Source: an uncultured Alistipes sp. (GTDB taxonomy: Bacteria; Bacteroidota; Bacteroidia; Bacteroidales; Rikenellaceae). Taken from it: DNA of 64,000 bases. The notes beneath the pieces are model-generated. The model was not told the DNA's origin, ran no database searches, and saw only the letters and a program-made list of their open reading frames with translations. A program made the translations under genes and the position numbers. This document shows, piece after piece, positions 8,899 through 17,853 of this stretch. The DNA lies in the NCBI GenBank assembly GCA_944320685.1, contig CALUIK010000001.1:620001-684000 (forward strand), given 5' to 3'. Each line of letters starts with the position of its first letter. Within the stretch, counting starts at the first letter, position 1.

Positions 8899-9744
8899 TC
8901 ACCGGCGCATGGCGTCGATGTTGACCATATCGCCCTTCTGCGAGAACTTGAACTCCTTTTTCCTCTTCTCGCGGCGGTGCGGCTTATAGGTCCACGAGGT
9001 AAAGCCCTCCTTGTTGAAACGGTACGCCAGCGTTACGCTGAAGGCCAGATTGTCGATGGGGGACTTGAGGGGGGTGCGCGCAAAGGGGTTCTCGGCGCCG
9101 TCGGTGGCGTTGTCGTAATAGCGGTTCATGTTGCGCAGGATGTCCGAATAGCCGAAATAGTAGCGCGCCCTGACACCCACCTCGTAGCGCCCGAAGAGCA
9201 GTGCGAAGCCGCCGCCCCCCGCAAGACCGTAGCCGAAACGGTTGTCGCGCTCGGACCGCATGCCGTAGCGCCCCTCGGCTCCCGTATCCTCGTAGGCATA
9301 GTCGCCGCTGAAATTGTAGGAGAAAGTGACGGCAGCCTCGAGGTAGAGCCTTATATGGTTGCGCGCCATGTATACATGCGGCTGCCACACAATAGGCACC
9401 ATGATCGAGTTGAAGCGGCGCGTGTAGAACGAATACTCGCGCATCTCCTCCCCGTCTTCGTTCGTAGTGGTGGTGTAGGTGTAACCGTACGAGAAGCCGC
9501 GTTGCAGCAGTTCGACATCGACACCCACGGCACCCACGTAGCGCGGCAGTGAATAGTAGCGCCACGAAAGGCCGAAGTTGTAACGGCCGAAGACCATCTT
9601 GGTCTCCTGCACGGGGTAGAAGCGCGCCGAGGCGGTGCCGTAGCCGCCGAAGACGCCTATGGTATGCTGCGCCTGCGCCGTGAAGATGCCCGCAAACAGG
9701 GCCACGGCCGTCAGGAAGGGTAATATGTGCGAAATCCTGTTCAT
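8899..9744 (-). CDS. Outer-membrane beta-barrel protein
   Basis: The 281-residue protein has a cleavable signal peptide (MNRISHILPFLTAVALFAGI, cleavage near TAQAQ). Alternating aromatic/polar strands follow, typical of small porin-like barrels (for example GRYNFGLSWRYYSLPRYVG, AVTFSYNFSGDYAY, YEVGVRARYYFGYSDIL), ending in a Lys/Arg-rich tail. It resembles the PorT/OmpA-like 'outer membrane beta-barrel' group of Bacteroidota; I cannot assign a specific function. It is transcribed directly after two lipoprotein genes, suggesting an envelope module. Confidence 0.75.
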   Translation of the reverse strand: MNRISHILPFLTAVALFAGIFTAQAQHTIGVFGGYGTASARFYPVQETKMVFGRYNFGLSWRYYSLPRYVGAVGVDVELLQRGFSYGYTYTTTTNEDGEEMREYSFYTRRFNSIMVPIVWQPHVYMARNHIRLYLEAAVTFSYNFSGDYAYEDTGAEGRYGMRSERDNRFGYGLAGGGGFALLFGRYEVGVRARYYFGYSDILRNMNRYYDNATDGAENPFARTPLKSPIDNLAFSVTLAYRFNKEGFTSWTYKPHRREKRKKEFKFSQKGDMVNIDAMRR

Positions 9745-9767
9745 ATCGTATCAACCATCGCCACGGA

Positions 9768-11810
9768 TCAGAACATGTTTCCCGTGATGCCGCCCAGACC
9801 GCCCAGACCGCCCATATTGAGGCCGCTGCCCTGCTGCTGTTGCTGCTGGCTGTCGTCCTTGCGGGGGCCCTCCTTGGCGCGGCGCTCGGCCTCCTTGCGC
9901 AGACGCGTCTGCTCGCGCCGGTCGAGACGGCGTATAAGTTCGTCCATGGTCACAGGGGCGAAAATGTCGTTCATGTCGAGCGTAAGGTCGAACTCCCAGC
10001 CCGTCTTGGTGGTGAAGAGCTCCTCCTGCTCGTCATTCTTGTAGAACTCGGCGCGCTCGCTCTGGCGGCGCTCCACCAGATTGCCGCTGTCCCACTCGCC
10101 GTTGCCGTTCAGGTCCTCGATTATGCGCAGGCGCATGTCCCCCGCCGGCACGTAGTACATCGTATGCTCGCCCGCACCCACATTGCGGTCCTCGCGCAGG
10201 AGTACGCCGTCGGCGTTCACCAGCTGCAGGATGTATACGTCGCCCTCGCGGCGCGGCACCACATTGAGCCGCAGGGTTGCGTAATCCTCGATCTTGGATA
10301 CGGTGAGCGATGCCGTGATCGAGTCGTTGCCCTCGCCCGTGATGTCGGCCAAGGCGTCGGGCGGGATGCGCAGGCGGTACTGCCGTTCGGGCAGCCACCG
10401 CGACCGCAGGCGCCATCGCCGCACGTTCGCCGTGTCGGGAATGAATACGGCCCGCTCGCGCAGCGTATCGCCCTCTTCGCCGAAGGACAGGAGCTCGACT
10501 GCCGTCGAATCGAAACGCGTGAGCGGCGTGGCGAACTCCAGCGGCAGGTCGCGCTCGGGGTTCACCTCGGCGGTCTTCTCGAAACCTATCATGGCGAAGG
10601 TCGAGGGCGTCGGCGGCTCGCGCCACTCCTTGCCCGCGGCCTTGGCCTTGGCGCGCTCGTTGCGCTCGCGTTCGCGCTCCTGCTCGCGCGACTCCACGCG
10701 CCGCCATGCGAGTTTCAGCTCCTCACGCTTCTCGCGCAGCACGTTGAGCGTATCGTGCGCCATGAAGACGATCTCGCCGCGCAGCGTGTCAGGCAGGCTC
10801 TCCGACGCAACGTCGAGCCATAACGCCAGTGTATCGCGTCCCTTGCTCAAAGGCTCGACGATGATATGCTCCCGCGGCACCGAGTCGAGTCGCAACGACA
10901 AGATGTCGGGGTTAGGCGCCCCGAAGCACAGCAGCACCTTGTGCTGCTCGGGCCGCGACGACTCCTGCAGCGCTTGGCGGCGGAAGCTCACGTCGGTGAA
11001 AAGGCGGAAATAGAGCTGCGGGTCCGCCGACGGGTAGCGCCGCACCGAATCGTACCATATCGAGAAGTCGGGCATCTCGGCGGGGTTGTATACCCCGTCG
11101 ACGAAGCCGACCTTGTCGACCGAAGGCTCGTAGGTCTGGTTGTCGTTGGCGTCAAAGACGGCGTAGACCCTGTACGGAACGGGATCGAGATTCTGGGCAA
11201 TGAAGATGCCGTTGTTCTGAGAACGGGCGATCTTCGACGGCTTGTACTTGAAGATGGTCGAGTCGTAGGCGTCGGGCGTCTCGACCGAATCGGCCTCGTA
11301 GAACCAGATGAAGGTCTTGCCCAGCGAATCGGCCGTATAGCTGTCCTCGGTATATCCCGAGCAGACGAGCGAGTCGATCGTCCCACCGGTCGAGAAAACA
11401 TACCGCAGGCCGTGCAGCGGGTTACCCTCGTTGTTGTCGACCACGGCCGAGCCGAACTCTATGGCGTAGGTGGTCTCGGGGAGCAGCGAGTCGTCCTTGA
11501 TCTGGATGTATATGCCGCGGCCGCGCAGCGAGAAGACAGGCTTCTTGCGCATGGCCGGCGAGACGAAGATCTCCTTCTGCTGGTCCTTCAGCTGGACATA
11601 TTCGTCGAACTCGATATATACCGACTTGCTATTGAAACCGGTCGTCCCGTCCTCTGGCGCCGCCGTCACGACCACCGGCGGAAGCGTATCCTTCGGCCCG
11701 CCCGTAGGTGTGCCGATCGAGGCGCACCGGCTCAGGAATGCCCCTGCGAAGAAGAGCAGTACCAACGCCGCGGCGCCGCGCCTGTGTCTCATATTGCCTT
11801 GTGTGCCCAT
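9768..11810 (-). CDS. Large Ig-like domain lipoprotein
   Basis: The 680-residue protein has a lipoprotein signal ending at the Cys of LSRCAS. Immediately after it comes IGTPTGGPKDTLPPVVV, the start of an SbsA/Big_5-type Ig-like domain found in a widely conserved Bacteroidota lipoprotein family. Middle regions are beta-rich. A highly charged coiled segment (REQERERERNERAKAKAAGK) lies near residues 375-395, and a second Ig-like half (FEKTAEVNPERDLPLEFATP) follows. The C terminus is Gln/Gly-rich low complexity. The role is unknown; surface or periplasmic structural functions are plausible. A second ATG at 11792 would also give a good signal peptide. Confidence 0.8.
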   Translation of the reverse strand: MGTQGNMRHRRGAAALVLLFFAGAFLSRCASIGTPTGGPKDTLPPVVVTAAPEDGTTGFNSKSVYIEFDEYVQLKDQQKEIFVSPAMRKKPVFSLRGRGIYIQIKDDSLLPETTYAIEFGSAVVDNNEGNPLHGLRYVFSTGGTIDSLVCSGYTEDSYTADSLGKTFIWFYEADSVETPDAYDSTIFKYKPSKIARSQNNGIFIAQNLDPVPYRVYAVFDANDNQTYEPSVDKVGFVDGVYNPAEMPDFSIWYDSVRRYPSADPQLYFRLFTDVSFRRQALQESSRPEQHKVLLCFGAPNPDILSLRLDSVPREHIIVEPLSKGRDTLALWLDVASESLPDTLRGEIVFMAHDTLNVLREKREELKLAWRRVESREQERERERNERAKAKAAGKEWREPPTPSTFAMIGFEKTAEVNPERDLPLEFATPLTRFDSTAVELLSFGEEGDTLRERAVFIPDTANVRRWRLRSRWLPERQYRLRIPPDALADITGEGNDSITASLTVSKIEDYATLRLNVVPRREGDVYILQLVNADGVLLREDRNVGAGEHTMYYVPAGDMRLRIIEDLNGNGEWDSGNLVERRQSERAEFYKNDEQEELFTTKTGWEFDLTLDMNDIFAPVTMDELIRRLDRREQTRLRKEAERRAKEGPRKDDSQQQQQQGSGLNMGGLGGLGGITGNMF

Positions 11811-11824
11811 ATTTCACGTTTCAT

Positions 11825-12376
11825 CTATGCCGCGCCGCCTTCACCGCCATCTTCGGACGTCTCCTCCGGCGTCTCCGGCTCTACATAGAACTGGTTTACC
11901 ACCACCCACCCCGACGAGGCGTATGTCCTGCGCCACGAACACATGTAGAGTTTCGTGGCCACGCTCTCGAGGTTCTCGGGCAGTTCGTAGCTGCGGTAGG
12001 CGTACAGTTTCAACTCGGGGTTCACCACCACGATCATCGACAGCGCCTGCTGCAGCACCATCGACATCGAATACTCCTTCGAGGAGTTGAACGCCCCCAG
12101 CACGTCGGGAACGCTCCGCCGCTCGCCTGTGGTCTTGTTGGTTATAATGCGGTCGACGGCATCCTCGTAGCTCGCGACACGCCACTCGGCCGTATCGACA
12201 TAATAGGCGTAGGAATCGATCTGGCGGGCACGCGAGTAAGGCCCCGACTCCGTCGTCTGGTTATATATCGCCGCCGTGTAGCGCGTGTATGTGACCACGC
12301 TCTTGAAGCATCCCGCCGCAAGCAGCGCGGCCGTCACGGCCGTTACATTGACAAATCGTCTAAATCGTCGTCCCAT
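11825..12376 (-). CDS. Unrecognised lipoprotein
   Basis: The 183-residue product begins MGRRFRRFVNVTAVTAALLA followed by the lipobox AGC and then FKSVVTYTRYTAAIYNQTTE. The mature part has mixed alpha/beta character with several Tyr-rich strands and an acidic Glu/Asp/Gly tail. I recognise no domain. The start at 12376 is chosen for the signal peptide; the frame stays open upstream only as a Gly/Arg-rich artefact. The first 34 bases overlap the 3' end of folK, and the Ig-like lipoprotein starts 14 bases after its stop, so it is probably co-expressed with the other envelope genes. Confidence 0.7.
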   Translation of the reverse strand: MGRRFRRFVNVTAVTAALLAAGCFKSVVTYTRYTAAIYNQTTESGPYSRARQIDSYAYYVDTAEWRVASYEDAVDRIITNKTTGERRSVPDVLGAFNSSKEYSMSMVLQQALSMIVVVNPELKLYAYRSYELPENLESVATKLYMCSWRRTYASSGWVVVNQFYVEPETPEETSEDGGEGGAA

Positions 12377-12933
12377 AGTCTCAAAGGTTTTTCTTTGCCC
12401 CCGCCGCAGGCCTCCGCACGGCGGCGCTCCGCCTCCTCGGCCACGCACGCCTCGCGGTACAGGTCGCGCACCGTACGCCCCAGCACGGGGTGCACCATGC
12501 CGCCAGCCACCTCGCACACGGGCCGCAGGGCAAAGGGGCGCACATGCAGCAGCGGGTGCGGCACCGTCAGGCGAGGCGTCGAGATCACCGACCCGTCGTA
12601 GAACATAATGTCGATGTCGATAACCCGCGAGGCGTAACGTTCGCCCGTGAAGGCGCGCTCAAGGGCCTCCGCCATGCCGTTGCGGCCCATGTCGCGCTCG
12701 ATCTGCTGCGTGACATCGAGCAATGCCTCGGCTTCGAGTTCCGTCTCAACCACGAAGGCGCGGTTCAGGAAACGCCCCTCGGCCTCGAAACCCCACGGCG
12801 CCGATTCATAGGCCGCAGAGGCCGCCACGACACGTCCCGCGCGCTCCGACAGCAGACGCTCGACACGCGCCATCGCCGCCGCCACATCGCCGCGGTTGCC
12901 TCCTGCGAGAAGTATCGTGCGGTGCATCGTCAT
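12343..12933 (-). CDS. folK: 6-hydroxymethyl-7,8-dihydropterin pyrophosphokinase
   Basis: HPPK transfers pyrophosphate from ATP to 6-hydroxymethyl-7,8-dihydropterin in folate synthesis. The 196-residue protein shows the expected LLAGGNRGD start, the substrate-binding YESAPWGF and FLNRAFVVETEL segments, and the metal/ATP motif RVIDIDIMFYDG followed by VPHPLLHVRPFALRPV. The ATG at 12933 overlaps the holB stop as ATGA, which decides the start over the longer open frame. About 30 charged residues extend past the usual end (EEAERRRAEACGGGK onward) and overlap the next gene. Confidence 0.9.
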   Translation of the reverse strand: MTMHRTILLAGGNRGDVAAAMARVERLLSERAGRVVAASAAYESAPWGFEAEGRFLNRAFVVETELEAEALLDVTQQIERDMGRNGMAEALERAFTGERYASRVIDIDIMFYDGSVISTPRLTVPHPLLHVRPFALRPVCEVAGGMVHPVLGRTVRDLYREACVAEEAERRRAEACGGGKEKPLRLWDDDLDDLSM

Positions 12934-14075
12934 CGCGGCAGGCGGTTTATGTGTTTGCTCACGGCCAGCGCAAAATGCGTAAAGACGATGCGGGGGTTGC
13001 CGTTCTGCATGATCTGCCGCATGGCCATCTCGATCTGCTCCACCAGCGGCTCGATGTTGCCGTTGCCGATATACGGCGCGAACTTGCCGCAGAAGGCCGC
13101 CTCCTCGCCCCACAGGTAGCTGATGCCGCCCAGACCCGCATGGAGCATGTAGCTCTCGCGCAAAAGGCGCGCCGCATTGACGAGCATCGACCGTTGCTGC
13201 TCGCGCGAGAGCTGCGCCGCCTCATCGGCCCACTCGATAAGTTCAAGATGGCGGTCGTTGTACGACAGGCGCATCAGACGGCAGAAGAGGTCGAACCCTT
13301 CGCGCTGCGCCTCGTCGTCCTCGCCGCTTACGAGGCGCCGCATCTGCAGCACGTCGCCCGCAGCCAGCCGCGCCATGTTGCGCCGCTTGCGCTCATCGGG
13401 CTCGGCGGCGGCCAACTCCGCCAGCGAGTCCATATCCACGCGCGGCACCGCCACCTCCTGCGTGCGCGACACTATCGTCGGCAGCAGCAGATCGGGCCGT
13501 TCCGACACCAGCAGGAAGACGGTCTTTTCCCACGGTTCCTCGAGTATCTTCAGAATCTTGTTGGCGGCATCCTCGGTCATCGTCTCGGGCTGCCACACGA
13601 TCGTTATCTTGTACTCCGACTCGAAGCTTTTGAACGACAGGCGGCGGATTATCTCGTCGGCCTCGCGCGCCGAGATCACGCCCCGCAGCGTCCGCCCCAG
13701 ATCGAGACGGTCGTACCACTGCTGCAGCGAGAAGTATCCGCCGGTCGCCGCCACCGTCTCGCGCCACAACGGCATGAAGTCGCTGCTGAGGACGGTCTCG
13801 CCGCTCTTCTTGCCCTGCTTGTTGACAGGGAAGACGAAGTGCACATCGGGATGCGCCAGCGCCGCCGTCTGCACGCAGCTCGGGCAGCGGCCGCACGAAT
13901 CGCCGCCGCGGCGGTCGGTGCAGTTGAGATACTGCGCATAGGCTATGGCCAAAGGCAGCGTCCCCGTGCCCGCCGCCCCCGTGAAGAGCTGTGCATGGCT
14001 TACACGCCCACGGTCGGCACCCTCTGTCAGGTGCCGCACCAGATCGCGCTGTCCCGTTATGTCGGCGAATCTCAT
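12930..14075 (-). CDS. holB: DNA polymerase III delta' subunit
   Basis: The 381-residue clamp-loader subunit has the AAA+ fold with a degenerate Walker A (GAAGTGTLPLA, the lysine replaced by Thr), as expected for delta', which does not hydrolyse ATP. A four-cysteine zinc module lies at C52, C61, C64 and C67 (SCGRCPSC). The sensor/box regions KILKILEEPWEKTVFLLV and ILPTIVSRTQ-like LLPTIVSRTQ also match. It works with DnaX and HolA to load the sliding clamp. It is coupled to folK by a 4-base overlap, and is preceded by the cyclophilin-fusion gene in the same run. Confidence 0.88.
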   Translation of the reverse strand: MRFADITGQRDLVRHLTEGADRGRVSHAQLFTGAAGTGTLPLAIAYAQYLNCTDRRGGDSCGRCPSCVQTAALAHPDVHFVFPVNKQGKKSGETVLSSDFMPLWRETVAATGGYFSLQQWYDRLDLGRTLRGVISAREADEIIRRLSFKSFESEYKITIVWQPETMTEDAANKILKILEEPWEKTVFLLVSERPDLLLPTIVSRTQEVAVPRVDMDSLAELAAAEPDERKRRNMARLAAGDVLQMRRLVSGEDDEAQREGFDLFCRLMRLSYNDRHLELIEWADEAAQLSREQQRSMLVNAARLLRESYMLHAGLGGISYLWGEEAAFCGKFAPYIGNGNIEPLVEQIEMAMRQIMQNGNPRIVFTHFALAVSKHINRLPR

Positions 14076-14111
14076 ATCTTCTCGACTTTTTATGTTCTTT
14101 ATCCGCTTCTT

Positions 14112-15830
14112 CTACAAATCCTCGAAACCGCCTGCAGCGCTGCCGCCGCTTCCGGCCGACAGCCGCCGTCCCTCCCCGTCGGCCCCCTCGATACGGGCGC
14201 GCAGGATACGCACATCCTGACGCGGACGGTCGAGCGAGTCGGTCGGCGTGCGCTGGATGGCATCCACGGTCTCAAAGCCCTCCACCACACGCCCGAAGAC
14301 AGTATATGCACCGTCCAGATGGGGCGCGCCGCCTTCCGTACGATATACCTCCCGCACCGTGTCGGGATAGCGGAAGCCATCTCCCAACTGCCGCTGCACG
14401 CGCTCTTCGACGGCATCCAGCTGCGCATCATCGAAAGTGCGGCCCCAGACTATGTAGAACTGCGTGCGCGACGACCGCCGCCCGGGATTCACGCCGTCGC
14501 CCTCGCGCGCCGCCGCCAGCGCGCCGCGCCGGTGGTAGAGTTCGGGGAAGCGTATCTCGGCGGGAATGCTCTCCCAATATCTCCGGCCGCCAGTCTCGGG
14601 CCCCTCGGCGTCGAACTCCGCACCCGAGATCCCCCGCGTGCGGGGGTCGCCGCCCTGTATCATGAAATCCCCGATCACGCGGTGGAACAGCAGCGAATCG
14701 TAATACCCCTCGCGCACCAGCGCGGCGAAGTTGTCGCGGTGCTGCGGCGTGCGGTCGTCGAGTTCCACCACCATATCGCCCATCGTCGTCGTGAGGCGTA
14801 CACGCACGGGCTTCGCCGGACGCATTGCCGCCCGCAGGGAGATGCCCTTCACCTCCAACGCGGCATCGAAGGTACCCGGCACCTCCCAACCGAAGTTCAT
14901 CCCCGTAACCGTCATGTCGTCCGCCGTCGAACGGGTCAACTCGCCGCGTTCACGCATGGCCTCCAGCGCACGCTTCACCGCGGGAAGTATATCGCGGCAC
15001 ACGGCATGCACCTTACGGTCATGGAACGATATGTCGCCCCAGACACTGCGCGGCGGCACGGTATATATGTATGTAGCGGTACCCTTGTCCCAATGCACCG
15101 TCTCCGCGTCGGCAAGACGTTCGTAGCGGTAATCGAAGGTGGGGATGCCGACCCACAGGGCGCTGCCGTAATCCGCCGACGCGGGGTTGGCGTTGCGCAG
15201 ATGGAGGTAGAATGGCGCCTGCGCCGTATGCAGCGCAGGGTCGTACGTGCCCTCCGCCATACGGTTCGCGCACCCGACAAGCCTCAACTCCATCGACAGC
15301 GTAAGGCTATCCATCGCACCGACACTCGGCGCAGGGTCGAAGTCCTGCTGTATAAGGAGGTGGGGCCACTGCCCGCCGTCACGGCGCGGGGCTTCGTACT
15401 CGGCCGAGGCGATTATGCCCAACGTCAGCGTACCGTCGTCGCGACGCTCGACCGTCTTGCCGGCATTGGCATAGCGCACAGCATCGCCCGAGCACTCGGG
15501 GCGCGTGCCCGCAAGGTCATGGCGGCTCCACCATTGGCACATCTGCCACGCCGGTGCCGCGGCGCCGCTCCCGAAGCGCAGCGTGTCGACATTCGTCGCG
15601 GCGAAACCTCCGCCCGCTGTGACCGTCTCGGTGCTTACGGGGGCAAGGGCGCATCCGTAAGCAAAGGCCGCATCGGCGATGAGTTCGCGCACCTCCGGCG
15701 CGCCCGACTCCGGCACATCACCCGCCGCAACGCCCTTCCCGCCGCATGCACAAAACCACACGCACGCCACGGCCGCCATGATGGCCGCCGCACGCCGCAC
15801 ATACGCCGATATGTGGGTCACCGTCCTCAC
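14112..15830 (-). CDS. Lipoprotein with unknown N-terminal domain and C-terminal cyclophilin (PPIase) domain
   Basis: The 572-residue protein has an N-terminal hydrophobic signal with a plausible lipidation Cys (about residue 27 or 29). Residues 342-548 are a cyclophilin-type peptidyl-prolyl isomerase (TTTMGDMVVELDDRTPQHRD, YDSLLFHRVIGDFMIQGGDP, RTQFYIVWG, YTVFGRVVEGFETVDAI), with the catalytic Arg in FHRVI and the FMIQGGD core present. Residues about 45-335 form a separate domain I do not recognise, with beta-rich stretches such as LTLSMELRLVG and TATYIYTVPPRSVWGD. The enzyme would act on proline peptide bonds in the periplasm or at the outer membrane. A stand-alone cyclophilin would be about 200 residues, so this is a fusion. 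Confidence 0.85.
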   Translation of the reverse strand: MRTVTHISAYVRRAAAIMAAVACVWFCACGGKGVAAGDVPESGAPEVRELIADAAFAYGCALAPVSTETVTAGGGFAATNVDTLRFGSGAAAPAWQMCQWWSRHDLAGTRPECSGDAVRYANAGKTVERRDDGTLTLGIIASAEYEAPRRDGGQWPHLLIQQDFDPAPSVGAMDSLTLSMELRLVGCANRMAEGTYDPALHTAQAPFYLHLRNANPASADYGSALWVGIPTFDYRYERLADAETVHWDKGTATYIYTVPPRSVWGDISFHDRKVHAVCRDILPAVKRALEAMRERGELTRSTADDMTVTGMNFGWEVPGTFDAALEVKGISLRAAMRPAKPVRVRLTTTMGDMVVELDDRTPQHRDNFAALVREGYYDSLLFHRVIGDFMIQGGDPRTRGISGAEFDAEGPETGGRRYWESIPAEIRFPELYHRRGALAAAREGDGVNPGRRSSRTQFYIVWGRTFDDAQLDAVEERVQRQLGDGFRYPDTVREVYRTEGGAPHLDGAYTVFGRVVEGFETVDAIQRTPTDSLDRPRQDVRILRARIEGADGEGRRLSAGSGGSAAGGFEDL

Positions 15831-15852
15831 CGCAATACCGTATCCGTCATTT

Positions 15853-16284
15853 TTACAGGCCCGTCGAACCGAAGCCGCCGGCGCCGCGCTCCGTCGTCCC
15901 GAGCTCTTCGACTGGTTCCCACTCCACCTGCTCGTGGCGCGCCACCACGAGTTGCGCTATGCGCTCGCCCGCCTCGACGGTGAAAGGTTCGCCGCTCAGG
16001 TTGACGAGGATGACCCGTATCTCGCCGCGGTAGTCGGCGTCGATCGTCCCGGGCGAGTTCAGCACCGTGATGCCGTGCTTGGCCGCAAGGCCGCTGCGGG
16101 GGCGCACCTGCATCTCGCAGCCCGCAGGCAGTTCGACATATAGCCCCGTGGGTATCATGGCGCGCTCAAGCGGCGCGAGCGTGACACTATGGTCAAGGTC
16201 GGCGCGCACGTCCATTCCCGCCGACAGTGGGGTCTGGTAGGCGGGCAGCGCATGGCGCGAACGGTTTACTATCCTTACCTTCAT
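15853..16284 (-). CDS. dut: dUTP diphosphatase
   Basis: The 143-residue trimeric dUTPase has all five conserved motifs in order: [31 protein letters not shown] (catalytic Asp and the Tyr that excludes ribose), ERIAQLVV, and the C-terminal [10 protein letters not shown] arm. It converts dUTP to dUMP and pyrophosphate, keeping uracil out of DNA and feeding dTMP synthesis. It sits 22 bases before the cyclophilin-fusion gene and 26 bases after the flippase. Confidence 0.96.
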   Translation of the reverse strand: MKVRIVNRSRHALPAYQTPLSAGMDVRADLDHSVTLAPLERAMIPTGLYVELPAGCEMQVRPRSGLAAKHGITVLNSPGTIDADYRGEIRVILVNLSGEPFTVEAGERIAQLVVARHEQVEWEPVEELGTTERGAGGFGSTGL

Positions 16285-16310
16285 AATTCTATCTTTTTAC
16301 GTTATCATTC

Positions 16311-17786
16311 CTATCGGCGGCGGTGCGCCATCGCCATGACCAGCGCCCGCACGTCGATCTTCTCGCACCGCACGGCATAGAGGCAATAGAGGCCGAACAG
16401 CACCGCGTCGGCACCATACTGCACGGCACGCGGCGCGCCGCCGTAACGCGCGAAGAGCTCGCTCGCGGCGAAGAGCGCCAGTCCCACGGCCACGTACCCT
16501 GCGATGCGGCCCGTCTGGTAAGGCGTGGGATAGTAGCGGCGGTTCAGCGCATAGCTCACGGCCACCATGGCCCCCTCGGCAATAAAACGGGCCCACGCCG
16601 CGCCGTAGTATCCCCAGCGCGGCACCAGCGCCACGTTGAAGATGACGGTGAACAGCAGCCCCGTGAAGGTTACGTATATGGCGAAGCGTGTCTTCTCCTC
16701 GCGCTTGTACCAGAACGAGAGGTTGAGCCACACGCCGCTCAGCACGTTCGCCCCCAGCACCACGGGCAGGATGAAGATGCCCTCGCGGAAGTCGCGCCCC
16801 ACGATAAGCGCAAATGCATCGCGGAAGATCGCTATGCCGAGGAATATGGCCATCGACACCATGACGTAGTACTTCAGCGCCGCGGCGTTCGACTCGACGA
16901 ACTCCTCCTTGCGGAAATTAGCAAGGAAGAAAGGCTCGGCCGCAAGGCGGTACATCTGCGTGAAGAGCGTCATCACCACCGCGATCTTGGTGATGGCGCC
17001 GTATATCCCGAGCTGCGCCATCGCCCCGTCGGGGACGAGGTACTTTATCATCTGGCGGTCGATGAACTCGTTTGCCGTACCGGCTATGCCGCCTACGAGC
17101 AGCGGCAGCGAATAGGCGAAAATGCGCGCCACCAGACGGCGGTCGATCGCCGGACGCACACACTCCGTCGTGCACAGCAGCACTGCCAGCGTCGTCACGC
17201 TCGCCACGAGGTTGGCCACGAAGGCCCACCCCACGCCTAAAGAGGTCTTGTACAGCCCAGCCGCGGCGAAACCGAACGCCAATGCCACATTCACGCATAC
17301 GCTCAACGCCTTGAGCAGCACATACCGCCCCGCCTCGCCCCGCTCGCGCAGACGGGCGAAGGGTATCATGGCCGCCACGTCGAAGAGGATGATGGCCGCC
17401 GCCAGCACCACATACTGCGGATGCGCAACATAGGTCTCTCCCATCAGGCGGGCCACGCCGTTTCGCGACAGAGCCACGATCGCGAAGAACAGCGCGGCCG
17501 CCGCCAGCGTCGCCCCCCATGTCGTGGCGAAGAGGCGTCGTTTCGAGGCGGCCGTGTCGCCGCCCGCCTCATCGGCCTTGGCCGCGAAACGGAAGTAGCT
17601 CGACTCCATGCCCATCGTGAGCACCACCAGCGCAAAGGGTATAAGCGCATATATGTCGGTAATGACGCCGTACTCTTCCTGCCCCAGCCACCGCGTATAG
17701 AACGGGGTAAGCAGGTAGCTCAGAAAACGCACGACGATGGTGCTGATGCCGTATATGGCGGTCTGTCTGGCTAACTTCTCAAGCAT
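16311..17786 (-). CDS. Wzx/MATE-like polysaccharide flippase
   Basis: The 491-residue integral membrane protein has roughly 12-14 hydrophobic helices. It begins MLEKLARQTAIYGISTIVVR with LTPFYTRWLGQEEYGVI, the N-terminal signature of the oligosaccharide flippase/lipopolysaccharide biosynthesis (MVF/Wzx) family. Such proteins move lipid-linked glycans across the inner membrane. The 5' extension to 18014 in the same frame is Cys/Arg-rich and lacks family similarity, so I use the ATG at 17786. No glycosyltransferases are adjacent, so the glycan is unknown. A TAACTTTG -7 element lies 60 bases upstream, making this the likely first gene of the minus-strand run. Confidence 0.85.
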   Translation of the reverse strand: MLEKLARQTAIYGISTIVVRFLSYLLTPFYTRWLGQEEYGVITDIYALIPFALVVLTMGMESSYFRFAAKADEAGGDTAASKRRLFATTWGATLAAAALFFAIVALSRNGVARLMGETYVAHPQYVVLAAAIILFDVAAMIPFARLRERGEAGRYVLLKALSVCVNVALAFGFAAAGLYKTSLGVGWAFVANLVASVTTLAVLLCTTECVRPAIDRRLVARIFAYSLPLLVGGIAGTANEFIDRQMIKYLVPDGAMAQLGIYGAITKIAVVMTLFTQMYRLAAEPFFLANFRKEEFVESNAAALKYYVMVSMAIFLGIAIFRDAFALIVGRDFREGIFILPVVLGANVLSGVWLNLSFWYKREEKTRFAIYVTFTGLLFTVIFNVALVPRWGYYGAAWARFIAEGAMVAVSYALNRRYYPTPYQTGRIAGYVAVGLALFAASELFARYGGAPRAVQYGADAVLFGLYCLYAVRCEKIDVRALVMAMAHRRR

Positions 17787-17845
17787 CGGGCCTTGCCTCA
17801 CGTCTTTGCGGCCGTCTTCAGGCCGTATAAAGGCATTGTAACTTG

Positions 17846-17853
17846 CAAAGTTA
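17846..17853 (-). promoter_or_regulatory. Possible -7 element for flippase-led run
   Basis: The minus strand reads TAACTTTG, a match to the Bacteroidota -7 consensus TAnnTTTG, inside an AT-rich patch upstream of the flippase. I could not find a well-spaced -33 TTTG, so only the -7 box is supported. Confidence 0.45.

Noticed and set aside
12723..15983. Plus-strand open frame of 1,086 codons opposite folK, holB and the PPIase fusion
   Set aside because: It is antisense to three well-supported genes and its translation is Arg/His/Pro-rich without domains, an effect of high GC on the opposite strand.
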